From Clostridiales bacterium FE2011 (lineage in GTDB: Bacteria > Bacillota > Clostridia > Christensenellales > Aristaeellaceae), in NCBI GenBank assembly GCA_017569305.1, contig CP069418.1, positions 1,984,001-2,048,000 on the forward strand: a stretch of 64,000 nucleotides of DNA, in the 5' to 3' direction. The position numbers and the translations under genes were made by a program. A model generated the notes under the pieces. That model was not told where the DNA came from, did not search any database, and saw only the letters and a list, made by a program, of their open reading frames with translations. Of the stretch, positions 25,804 through 33,380 are shown piece by piece; the stretch's first letter is position 1, and each line of letters opens with the position of its first letter.

Positions 25804-26103
25804 TTAATCGTTGATCCGGGTTTTCCGGCTGACCGGCGTACCTTCGGTATGAAGGCGGACGAATCCCGGGATATGGAAGTCAGACCGGGAAACGGCCAGC
25901 ACAGACCATATCAGCTGCACGGCGGCGATCAGGCAGAGCGCCCGCATCAGGGCGGTCGTCATTGCGATGGTCCGGCAGATCGGGCAGTCCTCGCCGCAGC
26001 AGTCATGATCCGCTTCCTGGATCAGAAAGGCAGAAGAAACAAGCAGTACCAGCACAAGACCGATACAGAGCAGCAGAGCGTTTCCGCGTTTGCGTGCGTT
26101 CAC
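25804..26103 (-). CDS. Small two-helix membrane protein with extracellular Cys cluster
   Basis: About 99 residues. The GTG at 26103 is chosen because AGGAGGGG lies 8 bases upstream; an ATG 45 bases earlier has no binding site. Two transmembrane helices (about residues 9-29 and 48-70) flank a short loop with DHDCCGEDCPIC, a cluster able to bind a metal. It sits directly upstream of znuA on the same strand, separated only by a hairpin, so a zinc-related role is likely. Family not recognised. Confidence 0.7.
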   Translation of the reverse strand: MNARKRGNALLLCIGLVLVLLVSSAFLIQEADHDCCGEDCPICRTIAMTTALMRALCLIAAVQLIWSVLAVSRSDFHIPGFVRLHTEGTPVSRKTRIND

Positions 26104-26190
26104 GGTTCCTTCCCCTCCTTTCTGTCCGTATTCTATCACAGCTGTCAAGTTTCAGGCTTTCCGGATGCGAAAACAGGTCATTATCACACA

Positions 26191-26301
26191 TTCAGCTTCA
26201 GCTGAATATTTCACACAGGGGCAGCAATTTGTATTGCTGCCCCTGTATTTCACATGCCCGAAGGGCATATTTCATATTCGGTGAAGCCGAATATTTCATT
26301 C
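26191..26301. repeat. Palindrome array 1: four hairpins joined by TATTTCACA linkers
   Basis: Read on the plus strand: TTCAGCT/AGCTGAA (26191-26206); a 13-bp stem CAGGGGCAGCAAT/ATTGCTGCCCCTG (26216-26245); TGCCC/GGGCA (26255-26267); TATTCGG/CCGAATA (26275-26293). Between them stands TATTTCACA twice and TATTTCA twice. Stem sequences are unrelated to each other. The array starts next to the hydG stop codon. Confidence 0.8.
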
Positions 26302-27750
26302 TTAGAACCTAAAGTCCCGCCTGTTGGAAGACCGGATATCCCGGATGTTCTTCTCCGCGATTTCCCGGACCTTATCCTTCGGGATCCGCTTCAGTTCTTC
26401 CTCGATCATCTTATACCCGGTTTCTTTGGTTTCCGGAGAGGCATAGTCCTCCAGGTATTCCGCCAGGGTCATCAGGGCGTTGGGATGGCAGCAGTTCAGG
26501 ATCTGTCCGTTCTTGCACAGGCTCATGAAGCGGTCGCCGGTCCGGCCTTCCCGGTAGCAGGCGGTACAGAAGGACGGGATATGCCCGGTCTGCATCAGCC
26601 AGTGCACCACTTCGTCCAGGGTCCGCTGGTCGGACACGTCAAACTGCTCCGTGTCGTGGGGCCGCTCTTCTTCCGTGTAGCCGCCCACAGAGGTGCGGGA
26701 AGCGCCGCTGACCTGGGAGATGCCGACCCGCAGCATCCGCCTGCGCACGTCTTCCGATTCCCGGGTGGAGACGATCATGCCGGTATAGGGTACTGCCAGC
26801 CGGATGCAGGCCGCGATCTTGATGAAGGTTTCATCGTCAATGCCGTTGTCGAACATGTCCGGATCGATATCATCCGCCCGCTTGACCCGGGGCACGCTGA
26901 TGGTGTGCGGTCCCACGCCGTGCACGGCTTCCAGGTGTTCCGCGTGCATGATCAGGCCGGCAAACTCATACTTGTACAGCTCCAGGCCGAACAGGACGCC
27001 GAGGCCTACGTCGTCGATGCCGCCCTCCATGGCCCGGTCCATGGCTTCCGTGTGGTAGTCATAGTCGTGCTTGGGGCCGGTGGGATGCAGCTCCAGGTAG
27101 CTCTTCTTGTGATAGGTTTCCTGGAACAGGATGTAGGTGCCGATGCCGGCTTCCTTCAGCTTCCGGTAGTTTTCCACGGTGGTGGCGGCGATGTTTACGT
27201 TCACCCGGCGGATGTCGCCGTTCTTGTGGTGCACGCTGTAGATCGTATGGATACAGTCCAGGATATACTCGATGGGATTGTTCACCGGATCCTCACCGGC
27301 TTCAATGGCCAGCCGTTTGTGGCCCATATCCTGCAGGGCGATGACTTCCGCCCGGACTTCCTCCTGGGTCAGCTTTTTCCGGGCAATGTGCTTGTTCTTC
27401 ATATGATAGGGACAGTACACACAGCCGTTCACGCAGTAGTTGGACAGATACAGGGGCGCGAAGAGGACGATGCGGTTGCCGTAGAAGGCCAGCTTGATTT
27501 CTTCCGCGATTTCATACATCCGCTGGATCTTTTCCGGAATCTCGCAGGCCAGCAGCACGGAAGCCTCCCGGTGGGTCAGTCCCCGGCAGGTGCAGCCATT
27601 GCCGTTCTTTACCGGCCGGGCTTTCTCCAGGATCTGGTCAATCAGTTCCACATTGTTCTTGTTCTCTTCCGCGTAGGCCAGGGTGGCGCGGATTTCCTCG
27701 TCGTTGATGAATTCTTCCGCCTTCAGGGATTTGGGATTGTACACTGCCAT
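26302..27750 (-). CDS. hydG: [FeFe]-hydrogenase H-cluster radical SAM maturase HydG
   Basis: A 482-residue radical SAM enzyme that splits tyrosine to make the CO and CN ligands of the H-cluster. The [4Fe-4S] motif is CVNGCVYC (Cys106, Cys110, Cys113). The C-terminal second cluster site is visible as CTACYREGRTGD, then CKNGQILNCC, at about residues 385-411, which separates HydG from ThiH. Normal length. It follows hydE by about 20 bases in the order hydF-hydE-hydG. No hydrogenase large subunit is in the window. Confidence 0.96.
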   Translation of the reverse strand: MAVYNPKSLKAEEFINDEEIRATLAYAEENKNNVELIDQILEKARPVKNGNGCTCRGLTHREASVLLACEIPEKIQRMYEIAEEIKLAFYGNRIVLFAPLYLSNYCVNGCVYCPYHMKNKHIARKKLTQEEVRAEVIALQDMGHKRLAIEAGEDPVNNPIEYILDCIHTIYSVHHKNGDIRRVNVNIAATTVENYRKLKEAGIGTYILFQETYHKKSYLELHPTGPKHDYDYHTEAMDRAMEGGIDDVGLGVLFGLELYKYEFAGLIMHAEHLEAVHGVGPHTISVPRVKRADDIDPDMFDNGIDDETFIKIAACIRLAVPYTGMIVSTRESEDVRRRMLRVGISQVSGASRTSVGGYTEEERPHDTEQFDVSDQRTLDEVVHWLMQTGHIPSFCTACYREGRTGDRFMSLCKNGQILNCCHPNALMTLAEYLEDYASPETKETGYKMIEEELKRIPKDKVREIAEKNIRDIRSSNRRDFRF

Positions 27751-27770
27751 GATTCCTTACCTCTTCTTTC

Positions 27771-28832
27771 TTATTTCTTTGTCCATCCGGGTGCGTCGCC
27801 CCGGTCCACAGCCAGGTAATGGCCGACAGACCGCATGCGGGCTTCCAGGCAGCCCCGGCACTGCGCCGATTCCTCACCGGTGCAGATCTTGTTGTCATAC
27901 AGTTCATATTTCTTCCGCACGCCCACGGGGGACAGGTTGGGCATCACCACGTTGGCGCCGGCCTGGATGCCCATTTCCCGGCCCCGGGGATGAATGGTCC
28001 CCAGTGCCGTGGTGGCGGGCAGCAATACCTTCGGCAGGATCAGCCGGATCACGGAAAGCAGGAACAGGGTCAGTTCCAGCGTTCCCGCCTTTTCCTCCCG
28101 GAAGGGTGTGCTCCGGTGGGGGATAAAGGGTCCGATGCCGCACATGGCGGGCCGGAAGGTCTCGATGAATTTCAGGTCCTTCGCCAGCGTCTCCGGCGTC
28201 TGGAAGGGAGAGCCTACCATGAAACCGCAGCCCACCTGGTAGCCGATCTCCTTCAGGTCCCGCAGGCACCGCATCCGGTTCTCAAAGGACATTTCCTTCG
28301 GGTGCAGCTTCGCGTAATGACCGGCGTCCGCCGTCTCGTGCCGCAGCAGGTACCGGTCCGCTCCCGCGTCATACAGCGCCTGGTAGCTTTCCCGGCTCCG
28401 CTCGCCTACGGACAGGGTCACCGCGCAGTCCGGATGGCGCTGCTTCAGCGCCCGCACAATGCCGCACAGCACGGCGTCCGTGAAGGCGGGATCCTCGCCG
28501 CCCTGCAGCACGAAGGTGCGGAATCCCAGTTCATAACCTTCATCCGCGCAGGAGAGGATCTCCTCCGGCGTCAGCCGGTAGCGCTCCGCCTGCGGGTTGT
28601 CCCGGCGGATGCCGCAGTAGAGGCAGTTGTTTTTGCAGATGCTGCTGATTTCGATCAGCCCGCGGGTATAAACCGCGCTGCCGAAGACTGCCTTTTGCTT
28701 CTCCGCCGCTTTCCAGGCCAGTAGGGCGGCGGCTTCCTCGTCCCGGCCGGTGATGAGCTCCGCGTATTCCGCCTCGGTCAGGCTGTGTTCCTTTTCCAGA
28801 CGGACAATCAGTTCTTTGATTCTTTCTGTCAT
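27771..28832 (-). CDS. hydE: [FeFe]-hydrogenase H-cluster radical SAM maturase HydE
   Basis: About 353 residues. The radical SAM motif CKNNCLYCGIRR has Cys66, Cys70 and Cys73. It takes part in building the azadithiolate-bridged diiron unit with HydG and HydF. The ATG at 28832 overlaps the hydF stop as ATGA. The frame stays open about 100 codons further upstream, but that part is a shadow of hydF. Later conserved parts include LQGGEDPAFTD, ERSRESYQALYDAGADRYLLRHET and GAGANVVMPNLSP-like sequence (visible as QAGANVVMPNLSPVGVRKKY). Confidence 0.95.
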   Translation of the reverse strand: MTERIKELIVRLEKEHSLTEAEYAELITGRDEEAAALLAWKAAEKQKAVFGSAVYTRGLIEISSICKNNCLYCGIRRDNPQAERYRLTPEEILSCADEGYELGFRTFVLQGGEDPAFTDAVLCGIVRALKQRHPDCAVTLSVGERSRESYQALYDAGADRYLLRHETADAGHYAKLHPKEMSFENRMRCLRDLKEIGYQVGCGFMVGSPFQTPETLAKDLKFIETFRPAMCGIGPFIPHRSTPFREEKAGTLELTLFLLSVIRLILPKVLLPATTALGTIHPRGREMGIQAGANVVMPNLSPVGVRKKYELYDNKICTGEESAQCRGCLEARMRSVGHYLAVDRGDAPGWTKK

Positions 28833-30037
28833 GATCCGCCTCCCGTCAGCAGGCTGTGCAGGGCGGGGAACAGCCGCAGGCTCCGCTCCAGCGCACCGGT
28901 CATGAAGGCGATGGCGATGCCGTAGTTGGTGAAGGGAACGCCCTGGCGGATTGCCTGGTTCATCCGGGCCAGGACCGCGTTCTCCGTCAGCATACAGCCG
29001 CCGCAGTGGATCACCAGCCGGTAGGGCGTCAGGTCCTCCGGAAACTCCCGGCCGGAGCAGGTGTCCACAGTGAGCTCTTTGCCCGTATACTGCTTCAGCC
29101 ACCGGGGGATCTTTACCGTACCGATGTCGTTGCACTGCCGGTGATGGGTGCAGCCTTCCGCCAGCAGCACCCGGTCGCCGTCCCGCAGGTCTTTTGCCGC
29201 ACTGATGCCCTTCACAGCGGTTTCCAGGAAGCCCTTATACCGGGCCATCAGGATGGAGAAGGAGGTCAGGGGGAGCTCATCCGGCACGATGGCGCTGACG
29301 GTCCGGAAAGCCTGGCTGTCGGTGATCACCAGCGCCGGATCGAGTCCGGGCTTTTTCAGCACCGCTTCTAGTTCCGTATCCCGGCAGACGACCGGGATGG
29401 CGCCCCGGTCCATCAGGTCCCGGATGGTCTGCTGCTGGGGCAGGATCAGCCGCCCCTTCGGTGCGGACTCGTCAATGGGACAGACCAGTACGCACAGGTC
29501 TCCCGGGGAAACCAGGTCCCCGGCCAGCTTTCGCTCTTCCTTTTCCGGGATCAGCCTGGCCAGCCGTTCCTTCAGTCCGGTAATACCGGCGCCTGTCAGG
29601 CTGCTGGCTTCCGCTGCTCCTTCCGGGGCAGGCTGCGCCGCGGCCAGGTCTGTCTTATTCCAGACTATGAGGGAAGGGATCTCCCGTTCCCGGATCAGGG
29701 CAAGCAGTTCCCGGTCTGTTTGGGACAGCCCGGCGCCCGCGTCCACCACCAGCACGGCAATGTCGCAGGTCCGCAGGATCTCCCGGGTTTTCTTTACCCG
29801 CTCCAGCCCCAGGCTGCCCTCGTCGTCAAAGCCCGGGGTATCGATGATTACTACAGGACCCAGGGGCAGCAGCTCCATGGCCTTGCGGACGGGGTCCGTG
29901 GTGGTGCCCTTCACATCCGAGACCACGGCGAGTTCCTGCCCGGTCACCGCGTTGACCAGGCTGGATTTCCCGGCGTTGCGCGCGCCGAAAAAGCCGATGT
30001 GTGTCCGTTCGCCGGACGGCGTTTCGTTCAGACTCAT
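28829..30037 (-). CDS. hydF: [FeFe]-hydrogenase H-cluster maturation GTPase HydF
   Basis: A 402-residue scaffold protein. The N-terminal GTPase has FFGARNAGKSSLVNAV (P-loop, about residues 16-31), the switch Thr in KGTTTDPV, DTPGFDD (G3) and NKTD (G4). The C-terminal cluster-binding part shows EGCTHHRQC and HCGGCM, the His/Cys ligands expected. It carries the diiron precursor to the hydrogenase. GGAGG stands 4-5 bases before the ATG. A terminator-like hairpin just upstream separates it from the regulator gene. Confidence 0.95.
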   Translation of the reverse strand: MSLNETPSGERTHIGFFGARNAGKSSLVNAVTGQELAVVSDVKGTTTDPVRKAMELLPLGPVVIIDTPGFDDEGSLGLERVKKTREILRTCDIAVLVVDAGAGLSQTDRELLALIREREIPSLIVWNKTDLAAAQPAPEGAAEASSLTGAGITGLKERLARLIPEKEERKLAGDLVSPGDLCVLVCPIDESAPKGRLILPQQQTIRDLMDRGAIPVVCRDTELEAVLKKPGLDPALVITDSQAFRTVSAIVPDELPLTSFSILMARYKGFLETAVKGISAAKDLRDGDRVLLAEGCTHHRQCNDIGTVKIPRWLKQYTGKELTVDTCSGREFPEDLTPYRLVIHCGGCMLTENAVLARMNQAIRQGVPFTNYGIAIAFMTGALERSLRLFPALHSLLTGGGS

Positions 30038-30055
30038 GCTTCCTCCTCTTCAATG

Positions 30056-30091
30056 AAAAAACCGCTGTCCCTCAGACAAGGGTACAGCGGT
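30056..30091 (-). terminator. Hairpin with T-run immediately upstream of hydF
   Basis: Minus strand: ACCGCTGTACCC pairs with GGGACAGCGGT (one bulge), followed by TTTTTT. It ends only 19 bases before the hydF ATG, so any transcript into hydF from the regulator gene must pass it. It acts as a terminator or attenuator. Confidence 0.65.
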
Positions 30092-30154
30092 ACACAAAAA
30101 GCGTGCCTTTATGGCTGGTCCATCTTGTCTTTCGCCTCAAGTGTCAGTTTCGGC

Positions 30155-30222
30155 GTCAGGGGATGTGGGACAGTATTCAGTTAACAACAGGACAAGGGGA
30201 CGGTTCTTTTGTCTTGTTCCTG
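30155..30222. repeat. REP-like palindromic element (GGGGACGGTTCTTTTGTC type)
   Basis: The stretch pairs AGGACAAG with CTTGTTCCT around GGGGACGGTTCTTTTGT and also contains the related GGGGATGTGGGACAG. I recall very similar GGGGACGGTTCTTTTGTC sequences beside REP-associated (RAYT) transposases in many Bacillota. This is from memory and not checked. No such transposase is in the window. Confidence 0.5.
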
Positions 30223-30231
30223 CCTTGGGGA

Positions 30232-30477
30232 TCAGACCTTGGAGTATGTGGCCTTGGCCGTGATGCCCCGGATGCGGCCCAGCGCCCCGGTCAGGGCGTT
30301 GATTTCATCATTGGGCGCGTCGATAGCGATGCAGATGATGTTTACGTTTTTCTGCCGGTAGGGGAGGCCCATCCGTCCGATAATAAACTTTCCGAAACGG
30401 TGGAGCAGCTCGTTCAGTTCGCCGACGGCATCCTCGTTCTCCACAATGATGCTCAGCACAGCCACCCGGGTTTCCAT
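30232..30477 (-). CDS. TM1266-family iron-only hydrogenase system regulator
   Basis: An 81-residue ACT-like protein (METRVAVLSIIVENEDAVGE at the start, then FIIGRMGLPYRQKNVNIICI). This family is encoded with [FeFe]-hydrogenase genes and is thought to regulate them. The ATG at 30477 is preferred over an upstream in-frame GTG because GAGGTG is 6 bases from it. It is upstream of hydF on the same strand, separated by about 195 bases holding a REP-like element and a terminator-like hairpin. Confidence 0.88.
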   Translation of the reverse strand: METRVAVLSIIVENEDAVGELNELLHRFGKFIIGRMGLPYRQKNVNIICIAIDAPNDEINALTGALGRIRGITAKATYSKV

Positions 30478-30526
30478 AAGCAACACCTCACGCGCACATC
30501 ATAAGCCATTTTGGTATGAATAGCAA

Positions 30527-30622
30527 GAGCGGCAGGAAAACATTTCCCGCCGCTCCGGCATTCTTCATTATTCATTTTTCATTCTTCATTGAATCATTCT
30601 GAATATAACTTCAGAATGATTC
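30527..30622 (-). repeat. Hairpins and ATTCTTC-type low-complexity repeat after the MFS gene
   Basis: Minus strand order: a 13-bp perfect stem (30622-30610 with 30603-30591, loop GTTATA) touching the MFS stop codon; an AATGAAGAATGAAAAATGAA-type tract (about 30590-30560); then a GC-rich hairpin GAGCGGCGGGAAA/TTTTCCTGCCGCTC (30555-30527). The last may end transcription weakly, as its T-run is poor. Confidence 0.55.
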
Positions 30623-31927
30623 TCAGAGTTCCTTCATCGACTTGCTCTTCAGGGCCAGGAGCGCGGTTACGGTAAAGCCGAGGGAGCATATGAACAGCAG
30701 TACGGAGGAGCCGAGTCCCTGCAGGATAGCGCCGGCCAGCACGGAGGCGAGCGGAGTCATGCCCTGGGATCCCATGCTCATGATACTGTTGACCTTGCTC
30801 AGCTTGTCCCGGTCCACAATACGCATCATGGTGGTTGAGATAGGAACGTTGATCCAGGCGATCATCACGCCCAGCACCAGGCAGCCTGCAGAGAAGGCAA
30901 TCAGGAATACGTTGAGGGCATTACCCAGGTCGACCGTCAGCCAGTAAATCAGCGCGGAGGAGATCATCAGCGCCGCGATCACACAGAGGCAGACCGCAAC
31001 GGTATGGCCGCATTTCTCCGTCGGTTTCCGGGTGCTGAGAATAGCAGCTCCGGCCAGCGAACCGATGCCGATGCATACGTTGATCACGGAGGACCAGAGT
31101 TCGGGCGTCAGGATCTTATCCAGCAGATAGGATCCGGCTCCGGCAATATCTGTCCGGACAAAGTAAGGGATGAAGTTGCTTCCAAGGGGGGAAAAGAAGA
31201 AGTTGATGAACAGCAGGGAGCCCAGCAGCGCCAGGACGGATTTTTTAGTCTTCAGGTAGTTCAGGCCGTCCCGCATATCATTGAGGGCAACCCGCAGGGT
31301 CAGCTGACCTTTGGACGGAGTGTGCTCATAGCGGATCTGGGTTTCAGAGATACCGGAAGCTATGAAACAGGCACCGATGATGAAGAAGAGGGTATGGATC
31401 GGCAGGGCGGCATACAGGATGCCGGCCAGCATAACGCCTACAATGCCGTTCAGGGAGTGCTTGATGGAAAAATAGGAGTTGGCCTGCTGCAGCTTCTGCT
31501 CCTCCACGATGTGGGGCAGCAGGACGCCGGCTGCCGGGTTGAAGACACCGCTGATGATGCTGCCCAGGATGCCCAGCACAAACAGGATCACGATTTGGGT
31601 GTTTGCTTCCGGGAAGAGGAGCATCAGTGCGGTGGCGAGGATGATGATGGTGCCCTTCAGGAAGTCGCAGATATACATAATCTTTGCGATGTTGAAACGG
31701 TCGCCCAGCACGCCGCCCACAGGAGTGAAGAGGAGCAGGGTGACGCCGTTCAGCGCCAGGTACAGGCCCTGCAGGAAGGCGTTGTTGTTGCTGATCTGCA
31801 GGATGTAAAAGCCGACGGCGAAGCTGTAAAGCAGCGCGCCGATTTCCGATACCAGTGCGCCGAAGAAAACCAGCCGGAAGTTCCGGTTAAAAAACACATT
31901 GTCTTTTTTTGCGGGATTACTGTTCAA
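30623..31927 (-). CDS. MFS transporter (drug/metabolite exporter type)
   Basis: A 434-residue membrane protein with about 12 hydrophobic helices. The family loop GGVLGDRFNIAKIMYICDFL after helix 2 (residues about 65-85) resembles the EntS/MFS_3-type exporters. It is encoded directly after, and overlapping by 11 bases, an XRE-family regulator. That regulator probably controls its expression, as in export systems induced by their own substrate. Substrate unknown. Confidence 0.85.
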   Translation of the reverse strand: MNSNPAKKDNVFFNRNFRLVFFGALVSEIGALLYSFAVGFYILQISNNNAFLQGLYLALNGVTLLLFTPVGGVLGDRFNIAKIMYICDFLKGTIIILATALMLLFPEANTQIVILFVLGILGSIISGVFNPAAGVLLPHIVEEQKLQQANSYFSIKHSLNGIVGVMLAGILYAALPIHTLFFIIGACFIASGISETQIRYEHTPSKGQLTLRVALNDMRDGLNYLKTKKSVLALLGSLLFINFFFSPLGSNFIPYFVRTDIAGAGSYLLDKILTPELWSSVINVCIGIGSLAGAAILSTRKPTEKCGHTVAVCLCVIAALMISSALIYWLTVDLGNALNVFLIAFSAGCLVLGVMIAWINVPISTTMMRIVDRDKLSKVNSIMSMGSQGMTPLASVLAGAILQGLGSSVLLFICSLGFTVTALLALKSKSMKEL

Positions 31928-32993
31928 GGTTCAGGATCTCCTTCCATTGCTGTGTAAAGAACGGATCGTCCAGCAGGTTCAGTATGTATTCAATGCTTTT
32001 GGCTGCCGTGGGGCCCAGTGTATCAAAAGCGTTGGTGTATTCTGCGTGTTCAATGAACCGCATGGATTTAAGGCTGTATTCGGGAGCGGAATCGAAAAGG
32101 TTCGTCAGCCTCGCGGCTTCCCGCAGGGCGTCCCGGGCTTCTTCCATCAGTCCTTTTTTCCAGCTGACATAAGCCAGGAGGAACAGCACCTCGGCATGGG
32201 TTTTGGTCATGTAGCCCGGCTGATCATCCACTCTCAGTTCGGATACAAGGTTGTTGCAGCAGGTGACGATGTTCAGTGCGGAATCCCAGTCTCCGCGGGA
32301 GCAGTAAACAAAAACAAAACCGATTGTCGCGCAAAGCATGTGCGACATACCGAGTATAAGCGCTTCCGACAGATACTGAACCGCTTCTTCCGTCTGGTTC
32401 ATGAATACCGCCATCGTGGAGCCGATCTCATAGCTGAAATGGCTCAGCACGTTGTGCTGCTTCAGGAGTTCCACCCCTTTTGCCTTTTCATCGAGCTCGT
32501 AATAGGCGATGGACATATTGTGGATGATATTGGCTTCGCTGATGCGGGGATTGTCATTCTGGGGAAGCAGCACCCTTGCCTGTTCATCCAGTTCCAGCGC
32601 ACGGCGGATGAACCGGGAATCCTTGCTGTTGGCGCCGTACGTCAGGAAAAGATCGGCACAGGCAAAGACAACCTTGAAGGAATGCGGATATTTCGCCAGC
32701 GCTTTTTCCGCTTCGACGATGCCTGCCGGATCCAGTGTCCTGCTGTATGTGTACAGCCGGCTGACGATGGAATCCAGGCGGTTGTCATTGATCCGGTAGC
32801 CCAGCAGTACGTCCACCGAGGTATCGAAGAAGTCCGCCATCTCCACAATCAGGTCCAGTTCCGGCACGGACAGTCCGGATTCCCATTTATATACGGCGCC
32901 GACTGTCACCCCAAGCACAGTGGCCAGCTGTTCCTGGGTCATTTTCCGCTCTTTCCGGAAAGAACGGATGTTTTCTGACAGCGTCAGTTTCAT
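31917..32993 (-). CDS. XRE-family transcriptional regulator with TPR-like C-terminal domain
   Basis: A 358-residue protein: a helix-turn-helix at residues about 5-60 (MTQEQLATVLGVTVGAVYKW), then about 290 residues of helical, TPR-like repeats. The build resembles peptide- or ligand-sensing regulators of the Rgg/PlcR sort, but the ligand is unknown. It precedes and overlaps the MFS gene. Its promoter overlaps the palindrome ACTGACAGT, with a second copy 70 bases upstream, so autorepression is likely. GGAGGG lies 10 bases before the ATG. Confidence 0.87.
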   Translation of the reverse strand: MKLTLSENIRSFRKERKMTQEQLATVLGVTVGAVYKWESGLSVPELDLIVEMADFFDTSVDVLLGYRINDNRLDSIVSRLYTYSRTLDPAGIVEAEKALAKYPHSFKVVFACADLFLTYGANSKDSRFIRRALELDEQARVLLPQNDNPRISEANIIHNMSIAYYELDEKAKGVELLKQHNVLSHFSYEIGSTMAVFMNQTEEAVQYLSEALILGMSHMLCATIGFVFVYCSRGDWDSALNIVTCCNNLVSELRVDDQPGYMTKTHAEVLFLLAYVSWKKGLMEEARDALREAARLTNLFDSAPEYSLKSMRFIEHAEYTNAFDTLGPTAAKSIEYILNLLDDPFFTQQWKEILNLEQ

Positions 32994-33017
32994 GGGTGTG
33001 TTCCCTCCTTCTCATTT

Positions 33018-33101
33018 CACACTGACAGTATAAAGAAGTTTCTACCAAATGTGAAGATACTGGCGATACTGGTAGAAGAAATTTTTTTATACTGACAGTA
33101 T
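33018..33101 (-). promoter_or_regulatory. Promoter and paired operators of the XRE-MFS operon
   Basis: Minus strand: -35 TTCACA (33055-33050), -10 TATACT (33032-33027), 17-base spacer. The palindrome ATACTGACAGTAT occurs at 33089-33101, and a copy with one change (ACACTGACAGTAT) at 33019-33031 covers the -10. Between them TTTCTACCA (33040-33048) is inverted as TGGTAGAAGAAA (33070-33081). Confidence 0.7.
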
Positions 33102-33106
33102 GGAAA

Positions 33107-33380
33107 GACTCTGGCGAGTCAATGAAATATTGGCCTGCGGCCAAAGTGAAATAAATCCGCTCACGCGGATTTGTGAAATATTTGACTTCGTCAAATGTGA
33201 AATATCCGGGCTGAATGCCCAGATATGAAAGGAAATGAAACTGGTTTATAGACTGGAAATGAAGTAAATATCACGTTTGTCGAAGACAAACATTTCACGC
33301 TGACGAAGTCAGCATTTCACATCGGCCTTTGGCCGATATTTCACATTTGCCGAAGGCAAATATTTCATTCCGTTGCGGAA
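33107..33380. repeat. Palindrome array 2: ten hairpins with TGTGAAATA/TATTTCACA linkers
   Basis: Left half, linker read as TGAAATA: GACTC/GAGTC, TTGGCC/GGCCAA, AATCCGC/GCGGATT, TTTGAC/GTCAAA, GGGC/GCCC. Right half (33275-33380), linker read as ATTTCAC: GTTTGTC/GACAAAC, GCTGAC/GTCAGC, ATCGGCC/GGCCGAT, ATTTGCC/GGCAAAT, TTCCG/CGGAA. Loops are 3-5 bases, often GAA, TTC or TTT. The linker direction flips near 33231-33274. The stop codon TGA of the gene at 33365 is part of a linker. The 371-base gap 32994-33364 holds this array and the XRE promoter only. Confidence 0.8.

Noticed and set aside
28833..29135. About 100 extra N-terminal residues for HydE
   Set aside because: They are read from hydF sequence in another frame. 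The ATG at 28832 overlaps the hydF stop and gives the normal HydE length.
26191..33380. CRISPR arrays at the two palindrome loci
   Set aside because: The repeated part is only 7-9 bases, spacing is irregular, the parts between are palindromes and no cas gene is present.
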